Below the pieces are notes generated by a model. It searched no databases and was not told the DNA's origin. It saw only the letters and a program-made list of their open reading frames with translations. The position numbers and the translations under genes were made by a program. 64,000 nucleotides of DNA. Origin: Jacaranda mimosifolia (lineage: Eukaryota > Streptophyta > Magnoliopsida > Lamiales > Bignoniaceae). Where the stretch lies: contig CM032120.1 in NCBI GenBank assembly GCA_018894105.1, positions 27,612,710 to 27,676,709 of the forward strand. Direction: 5' to 3'. Each line of letters begins with the position of its first letter. Position 1 is the first letter of the stretch. Below are positions 56,907 through 64,000 of this stretch, in pieces.

Positions 56907-59404
56907 TCATAGGGCGGCCAAAAAATACAACAAGCTGAAAGATTTGCCTTTCACCCTTGTGGCTCGTGCACCCTCATCAAAAGCCTGATCAAGCTCATCA
57001 CTTGAGGGGATGAAGACAATAGCTGGACTCTCGGCTTCTTGCTTGGGCACTGCGGAAGGAGCTGGCTGAGCTGTTAGGGCCGATTGAGAAGGCTCCGCCT
57101 CGTCGATAAAGAAAGCCTGCCTAGGGGAAGGAAGAAGGTCAACTATATTGAACTTACTGTCCCGCATATATATCGAATGCAAAGTCCTGTAGAAAAGTGA
57201 ATTCCTTGGCCATTTCGGCAAGCCTCTTTCGGTGATTTATCGCGGGCTTGACCACATGCATCTCCTTGGGGGCATCATCACCAAGGTTAGCATACACTTT
57301 GAGCTACTCATTCAACGTAGGATTAAGGCGTTGTCTATCCTCCGATCGAATCTGATAGCCTAAGAGTTTTGGCTGCTTAAGCGCCTTCTCAAAAGCTTCC
57401 TTCGTGTTGTCGAGGGAGAATACAATGCTGGCGTCTTGGAACGTCGAGCAGAACATAAATTGCTGAACAACCTCTTATAGCATCAATGGCATCTTGTTAA
57501 AAAACTCTTCGAGAGTATTTTCATCGCCGCATTATACCCCTGACTTGGACTAGAATCATAGTCATGTTGTGCGTCTAGCCTGACCTTCAACAACAGCTCA
57601 TCTATTCTACTCTTTTCAAACACCACAATCATGAGCTATGAATCCTTTAGTTCGAGCTGCTCATCCTTTTCTTTAACTCGTGTGCTCAGCTCCTCGATTT
57701 TGGATTTCCCATATTCGAGCTGAGCCCTCAATGTCTCCTTGACCCTCCTGAAGCTAGTCGTGATCTCCAAGGACTAGCTCCGACCTCTGGTAGAAATGGT
57801 AGCCTAACTGGCTAATCTACAAGAGAAATAATGCTAGTCGATCAAAATAAAAATAAATAAATAAAAAGCAAAGCAAAATAGTTGACAAGGAAATTTTACT
57901 CGACTAAATACTTACCATATTGGAGTGATATGCTAGAGCCCTCAGTGCCCTACCCTGGCTCAGATCCATAAATATCTTCTGGTCGGATGCAAACAGACTA
58001 GCGATCATCACCTTAAGGGGCGCGGCCCCAGTCGACCTGCTGTCAGCATCGACAGAGAATTATGAATGACCATAACGTCGTGGGTATCAAAGCAGGGTGA
58101 TGGAAGCTTGGGTAGCTAGAACAACTGATCCTTTTCCTGCTGCCCGAAGAGATCGTAGCTATTTGGCTATTTAGGGGCCCTAGCTTTGCCTTTCTCTTTA
58201 TCAGCAGTGGATTTCTTCTGGGTAGAGCCCCTTGCTTGTCCGCCAACCTCTTTTGTTGAGAGGAGGGGTTGATCGTCACCTCAGAAACTGGTTGAACTGT
58301 GAAAGTTGCTACTCGAGCTGGAAGAGCCGCTAAAGTGGGCAACTTGACTTAGGGTGGCGCGGCAACCTGAGCTTCCATACGAGCCGTAGCATTCTCTCGG
58401 CACTTTTGATTTCTCTGCGCACGGGCTAAAGTTTGAGCTCGTGTTTGATTCATGATCTCTTCTCGATTTGCATAACAAGCAAACACCAGCTACCTAGTCG
58501 AGCATCGTAGGGACGGTTTAGCTGGATAGGTGATAAGACTGCCAGCACCAAGTTTCTTTCCTTAATGTAACCCGAAGCTTCCGTTTGCTCAAATTCATCG
58601 AAATCTCTGATAAATGTATTAGGCCAGGTTGGGGTTTCATTTTCAAGCATGTTAATGTGACCTCTCATCCAACCCTTGGGAATATTGAACCCGACCCTAC
58701 TTAGGGATCGAACAAAGATGTAATGAGACTTCCAGTTTGACCAAATGAGGAGGATAGGGTCACTAAAAATTTTCAACGAGGGTGGGCAGTGAGATAGTAA
58801 AAGCCCGACTCCTCCGTACTTCCCGACTTGCGAGACATGGGGGGTGGAACAAGTTGCTAAAGTTAGTGAAGGTCGGAGGCTAACCATGCACATGCATGAG
58901 GACTACAAAACTATACAATGTCGAAAAATAGTTTGGTAATAGTTGGGTGATGCTAACTTGGAGGCCACTAAAGAGGTCAAAAATTGGTTCGGTGATTGGA
59001 AACCGAAGCCCATATCTCAGGATGTCTTAGAAAATAGTAATACAGTCATTAGGAGGCTGGTGCATCCTATTATCGAGCACAGGAACGACCAACTTAAAGT
59101 CCTGAGGAGCATGGAATAATCGCCTAATATGGGTAAGATCTCACTCGGTCATCTTTCATACTATTTCACTATAGTAGTCGGGGGTAAATAGCCGACCACG
59201 AGAAGCGGGCGATTAACTCAGCCCAGCCCCACCCCCAGCTGCGACTCGATCATCGCTAGAACTATTCGAGGTCGAACTATCACTGGAGGAACTATTGGAC
59301 TTGCTAGTCGAGCCATTTTTCTCCTTGGTCGAGCCCATATCCAACTTCATCTCCTCACTGTCGCTCTCTCTAATGTCGAGCTCTTCCTTAAATACTCCCA
59401 ACAT
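56907..59404 (-). pseudogene. Antisense ORF of the Tat-clade element, broken
   Basis: Read on the minus strand from the ATG at 59404: an acidic, serine-rich N-terminus (MLGVFKEELDIRESD, then SSSSDSSTSNSSSDD). In another frame comes RYGLRFPITEPIFDLFSG followed by SITQLLPN (near 58960-59010). LIWSNWKSHYIFVRSLSR and IPKGWMRGHI follow in a third (near 58690-58760). This is the conserved block of the plant-mobile or gag-like proteins seen in extra ORFs of Tat elements. Further on is a Lys/Arg-rich stretch, then a charged coiled-coil region (near 57450-57730, KIEELSTRVKEKDEQLE) and a proline/alanine tail ending at 56907. Function is unknown. Stops and frameshifts are scattered throughout. Confidence 0.78.
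59282..59343. repeat. 62-bp exact direct duplication, copy 1
   Basis: The 62 bases beginning ACTGGAGGAACTATTGG are identical to 59682-59743, at an offset of exactly 400 bp. This copy lies in the serine-rich N-terminal part of the antisense ORF. Confidence 0.93.
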
Positions 59405-59681
59405 GTTGAGTAAAGTTGAATGGTTGACATGTAGCAAAGTAATAACTCACTTGAAAGGGTTTTGAAAAACTTATACAGCTTTGAAGTCTAAACTAGGATG
59501 TAGTCGAATATAAACTAGGAATAACGGCTGATTCGACCTCACGGATTGCAGTAAAAGTGCAAATGAAGTTTTTTACCATGCCTATTTATAGGAATCAATA
59601 CGCGGTAACTCAAGCGACAGTAATTATTACGCAGCCGTTAGTTGACGCTTCGAATGATCTGATGCGACAGACTTATTAAAT

Positions 59682-59743
59682 ACTGGAGGAACTATTGGAC
59701 TTGCTAGTCGAGCCATTTTTCTCCTTGGTCGAGCCCATATCCA
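59682..59743. repeat. 62-bp exact direct duplication, copy 2
   Basis: Identical to 59282-59343. This copy lies between the antisense ORF start and the 3' LTR. Confidence 0.93.
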
Positions 59744-59880
59744 TATTGGACTTGCATTGAACCTTGGTCAACGAAGCAAACCCCTGGTCGATACTTGAAA
59801 ACCCTCATTGATTATGCACGATTTTTATAGATTATCTACTCTCTACTCTTTCTCTTCGACACACTCTGTCAGGACTCGTG

Positions 59881-59891
59881 AGTGGGGGGGA
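59881..59891 (+). other. Polypurine tract of the LTR retrotransposon
   Basis: AGTGGGGGGGA, with one T, lies four bases before the 3' LTR, the position where plus-strand DNA synthesis is primed in LTR elements. Confidence 0.7.
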
Positions 59892-59895
59892 CTCA

Positions 59896-60641
59896 TGATA
59901 TGGGATAGCCTAACAGGCCCAACCCAACAATAACACTCGACCAGGCTAGAGGCAGCCTAACTACCCAATAAGCCTAACATTTTTTGGGCTGGCCGCACCA
60001 TCAACCGAATATCAAGCATACTGGCTACTTTGGCTCATCGACTAGGCTGTGGGTGACAATCATTAGAATACTGTGCTTAGCAGTCAATCGAGAAGACTCA
60101 GATCCAACAGAGTTATGCTATATCGACCAAAGCCTTCTAGAGTTATTTATATCGATCTTAGAGGTTGACATTAGGCGACAATCTCTCAGCCGCATTGAAT
60201 GCTCTGCCAGGCGGCATGCACATGTACTGCCTTTTCAGCCACGCTAGGTCAGGATGCGCCTCAATGTACCACCCTGTCCTAGGCAACGCCACCTGAAATA
60301 GTACACAAGGTGGAGAAGACCTAAAGAACCTTAGGTGAGGACAAAGCCCTTTCTGCCTAATAAGGGCACCATAGACATATCATCCACATTGAGAAGGCTA
60401 TAAATACTCCATTGGTAACCTTCAACAAGGTATGCTATTTATCATTTTAAAGCCCTCACTCTATCGCTCCATTTTCTAGTCGATATACTAACTTGAGCGT
60501 TGGAGTGCTTTAGCCGAGGGCACCTTGGCTAGCCTGACATTTGCTGTTGATCACATGACTCGACCTCAATACATTGCAGAGTACTTCTCTCGACCTGCCA
60601 CCTAGTCAATCATATTGGATTTCACCCCAATACATTCATCA
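59896..60641 (+). repeat. 3' LTR
   Basis: Starts TGATATGGGATAGCC and ends ACATTCATCA. TATA box GCTATAAATACTCC near 60399. Lacks about 28 bp present in the 5' LTR (around the CTGCATTAATGTTGCATG segment). Confidence 0.93.
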
Positions 60642-60646
60642 ATAAT
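60642..60646. repeat. 5-bp target site duplication, right copy (ATAAT)
   Basis: Exact match to 49606-49610. Confidence 0.85.
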
Positions 60647-63016
60647 CAATGCTTTCATCACCTATAATTTATTTATTTTTAATTTTTGAGAGCTATATAG
60701 TTAATCTCAATTTTATTTTTTAATTTTATAATACTTTGAAATGTTTTAATATTTTTTATGATACTAATAAAAAATGTATATAAGTAAAGTTGTTTTTTTG
60801 GAGAATAATTTTGTCAAAGAAAAATATAAGTCAATTCTTGATAGATTGAAAAATCAAACTTTTAGAGGAGAGAGGGAATAACTAAATTCATACTTTCGGG
60901 AATGAAAATCTATATGAGAATATAAATTTTCATTTTTAAATTATTCTAAACATGTGTTTAGGAATAAACTTGAGATTATTCATTCTATCGTGTTTCATTT
61001 CTACATACCAATCATATTATAATACGTACATCGCTAGATCTCTAACATATAACCTACTTTATCATGCATTGAAGGAAAGACTGCTTGGGTCATGTTAGGT
61101 ATTTAACTCTTTATATGTGTCGCTATAGAGCTAGTTCGGTAGATGAGATATTATTCATATTATGAAGTTTGAAGTCTTAATATTGTACATGTATTAGGTT
61201 TTATGTCCAAATTCTACCAATTATGTGGGTCTGTGCTTTACTCAGTATCAACGTGAATATTGTTATTTTTTTTTATTTAATTGATTATTCATGATTTTAT
61301 TATTCATGATTGTATTAAATGTGTTGTTGAGTTTAAAATAATGATTTAATTAATATTCACCCCAAGGTAGTAATAATAATAATAATAAAAATAAAAATAA
61401 AAATAAAAATAGTAGTAATAGTGATAATATAACAATAGAGCGCATATGCTCTCTCTTATCCTAATTCTATAATTAAATTTGAATTTATGCAACACAAAAT
61501 TTAATCAACATGGTGTGCAGCAAATGAGACCTAACTTAAATGACAATATGAGGATATTTATTTCTACAATACTTCATTTATCAATAGTTGGTAATATTGT
61601 GTTAATGATTACTAATGCATTGCTATTTCTTTGATCAATAAGAAAATTCAAGTATCAAATAAAAGAGGAATGTATGCAAAAGTTGGGAAACCCTTATCAT
61701 AAAGGGCCTCAACAAGAACACAAGCAAAAGGGGTGCAACCATGACAATTAGAGGGGTCATCCTAATTAACAGTAAAAGAGCTAGGAAATATGTTTCTATT
61801 ATTATAATATAATATGTTTAGTAGCTACACTTGAGAAAAGAAAAAAAAAAAAAAAAGAAAACTTCCATGCCATAATAGAAATATAGAAATTAGAAAATAA
61901 TGCAGTTGCTTTAGATGGGCCTTTGTGGATTCTCAAAGTGCATTTGGATCCTTAAAATGGGGCCCTAGTAATTGGAGTTTAGCCTTTGAATCCCAATTAG
62001 ATGGGCCGTTCAAAATTCCACTGAAATTTTTAATTGATTATAGTTTAATGTTTTTTTGTTGGCTATGCATAATAATACAATATATGCTCATCTTTTGTTA
62101 TTTTACTTTTCTTAACTAAGACAATGCACGAAAAAAAAAGACCTCTAATTTTCCCCAATATATATGGTATAATGTAAGTTTAGTTTTCTACTTCGCTTGA
62201 CAAAATATCTACTATTGCATGTGTTCGTTGGGATGTAAACATTGTATACCTTTAGTGCAGTCTAAAATCTTGCATCAAAGCAAAGCCTCATTCTTTCACA
62301 AGTAAAAAAGTCTACAAAAAAAAGAAAGAAAGTTAGAGGACCTAGAAATATTTCCAGTAAAATCGTCTGATATCCAACTCAGAAAATAAATTTTGTTTAC
62401 TTAAAGAAAGAGAAAGTCTAATGAAAAATAAGGAGGACGCACCTTAAATCAGGATTTTAGTACATTTTTACAGTCAAATTACTCAATTCCCTAGTAGGAC
62501 TTTATGTATTAAGGAAACATAATTAGACCATGAGTTGTTTTCTTCTATGACTCAATTTCTGATCTTGCTAGGATTCAGCATATGTTTGTTTTTAGTTATC
62601 AATGGCAAAACTCAATTACTTTTGAACTTCTCGGCTTAAACCTCTGAATCCAGCTTGACATGGCCCAACTTGAGCTACTACACTTAGCTCGACCTAACCA
62701 ATTCCATGGGTGATCAATTTCATCTATCCTATTTTACTAGCTCGCACCACTCTATTTAGGTCTGGTAACCCGAGGGCTTATTTTAACAAGGAATTGGACC
62801 TACTTGACATACGATTTTGGCCAGACCACATTCTGTCACTAGCCCAATGCATCTAAAATATATGCTCACATCATCTCCTTTTCAATTCTCATAATTGGAG
62901 GCATAATATAACTATATAGTTCTATTATGAGAGTGGATTAATTTGTACTATTCACAAGTCAATCAGCAAAATATAAACATAATCAACAAACATGATATCA
63001 TAGCTCGAATTATGCT
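60647..63016. other. AT-rich intergenic region
   Basis: A compound AAT/AAAAT microsatellite lies at 61371-61412 and an A-rich run at 61836-61858. No gene or element is recognised. Confidence 0.5.
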
Positions 63017-63290
63017 ATTAAGTAATTAATGAGCTTCGTCTGGGCTTGTAACACAACTGCTGACCACATGCTATAAAGTAATAACGAGCTCGATCAGAGT
63101 TAATATTACACCTCTGAGCTTATATTGTTAGGCAATGACGAGCTCAATTAGGTTATACCACAACTTCTGAGCTCATGCTGTGAGGCCATATCACAGCCTC
63201 TGAGCTCACCTTGTTAGGCAATTGATGAGCTTGATCATTGCTAATATCACAAGCTTTGAACTTATGCTCTTCAACAATCCTCTCTAAAGA
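63017..63290. repeat. Degenerate tandem array, about 55-bp unit, 4-5 copies
   Basis: Repeated order of GACGAGCTC or GATGAGCTT, then TAATATCACA/TTATACCACA, then CTGAGCTCATGCT or CTGAGCTTATATT, then GTTAGGCAAT. One unit is shortened to about 34 bp. It lies about 160 bp before a partial LTR and may be the 3' region array of the element to which that LTR belongs. Confidence 0.75.
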
Positions 63291-63449
63291 TATAATGGTC
63301 TCTTCTCGAAGTAGCAACATAACAAATTTCAGGAATAATAAAGCAAACATTGCTTAGAGCTCTTTTACATAGAAGAGGATTGAACTATTTTGAATGTAAG
63401 TGAACTAATTAAACTATTGAAGTTATGGTTGTTTGACTTGTTGAATGAG

Positions 63450-64000
63450 TGTTGTTGCGCCCTACGTTTGACATTGGGGTCGATTCTTTGATCCCACCAA
63501 TATAAGGGGAAGTGAAGTCGACCGCAAACTTGCTAAGATCAACCTCATATCCGCCATGGACGATCTGGACCTGAAACCAACTTTATGGTTGGATTTTGGA
63601 GGTAGGAGATTGTATACTAGCTCTGCTACAAGAGTGACGTAAAAATAGATTCGCCAATTTAATGCTCTCCCCTATATAGCGCCCTCTGCATTAAATGTGG
63701 AAACACACGTTGTGCCCCTCCAATGTACTATGCATCAGAGTTACATCATCCTAGTCAGGGGAAGGAAAAGATCACGATTGCCTTACTGATGAGGACATGG
63801 ATAGTTCTAAATAGCGGGACAAAAAGGTAAAAATCGACCCCAAGTTGCAAAACTATATATTCCCAGATCAAAATCAAGATCCAGGTGCACAACTACATAC
63901 TCATTTAATCTTTCCACCTTACACCCTCTTACTTAAACTAGCTCGGTACTGACGTAAGCATTGGAGGACCATAGCCGAGGATACTTCCGCTAGCCTAACG
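63450..64000 (+). mobile_element. Partial LTR of another Tat-like retrotransposon, cut by the right window edge
   Basis: The last 60 bases (ACTGACGTAAGCATTGGAGG, then CATAGCCGAGG and CCGCTAGCCTAACG) align with the same region of the 5' LTR at 50232-50290 (ACTGACTTGAGTATCGGAGT, then GTCGAGCGCATTGGCTAGTCTAATG). A TATA-like CTATATAGCGCC lies near 63672. Judging from the complete LTRs, about 100-150 bp remain beyond the window. The left border is uncertain. Confidence 0.6.

Larger units (their letters stand above)
49611..60641 (+). mobile_element. Tat-clade Ty3/gypsy LTR retrotransposon, complete but decayed, 11.0 kb
   Basis: Two LTRs (49611-50384 and 59896-60641) with TGAT...ATCA ends are flanked by a 5-bp ATAAT duplication. 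Between them are gag, protease, reverse transcriptase, RNase H, a second RNase H and integrase, all in plus orientation. A long 3' region follows with tandem repeats and an antisense ORF. The second (archaeal-type) RNase H and the antisense ORF before the 3' LTR are known traits of the plant Tat clade (Tat, Ogre, Retand). Many stops and frameshifts run through all domains, and by eye the LTRs differ at about one position in eight, so the insertion is old. Confidence 0.95.

Overview
The window is AT-rich nuclear DNA of a flowering plant, most likely a eudicot. The reasons are spliced genes with GT-AG introns, an organelle-targeted PORR-domain protein, a plant-type glyoxalase I-like gene, and plant transposon classes (Mutator-like, CACTA, hAT and Harbinger MITEs, Tat-clade Ty3/gypsy, L1-type LINE). 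I cannot name the species. All exon joins were worked out by eye from splice consensus and reading phase.

Only three host genes are visible. At the left edge, on the minus strand, are the first five exons of an EMB8-like alpha/beta-hydrolase gene (4487 down to 2286); the rest lies beyond position 1. At 5933-7162 (+) is an intronless PORR/WTF1-type organelle RNA-binding protein gene. At 40515-41646 (+) is a three-exon glyoxalase I-like gene with a G-box/TATA promoter.

Most of the rest is transposons. A 12.2-kb Mutator-like element (12690-24873) has about 140-bp inverted repeats and a perfect 9-bp target duplication. It carries two convergent decayed genes: a MURA-type transposase (+) and a Ulp1/C48 protease gene (-), which is the architecture of the Kaonashi-type elements. 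Its non-coding parts (two first introns, a later intron and the inter-gene region) consist almost entirely of tandem arrays with five different periods that share a GTAC/TATAC-rich motif. This is the most unusual structure in the window. A second Mutator-like element (33230-37829) has lost the part of its transposase that holds the first catalytic Asp.

From 25.0 to 32.8 kb there is a hAT element with a perfect 8-bp duplication, a Harbinger-like MITE with perfect 22-bp TIRs, a 5'-truncated LINE with a 13-bp duplication, and a nested stack in which an old GC-box repeat holds a solo LTR and a CACTA element that itself holds a MITE. From 49.6 to 60.6 kb lies a complete but decayed Tat-clade LTR retrotransposon with 5-bp target duplications, gag-protease-RT-RNase H-second RNase H-integrase in order, an 82-bp tandem array in the 3' region, and an antisense ORF in front of the 3' LTR. 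A related solo LTR (29.7-30.5 kb) and a partial LTR running off the right edge (63.45-64 kb) show that the family is abundant. The remaining AT-rich stretches hold older dispersed repeats and no gene that I can support.
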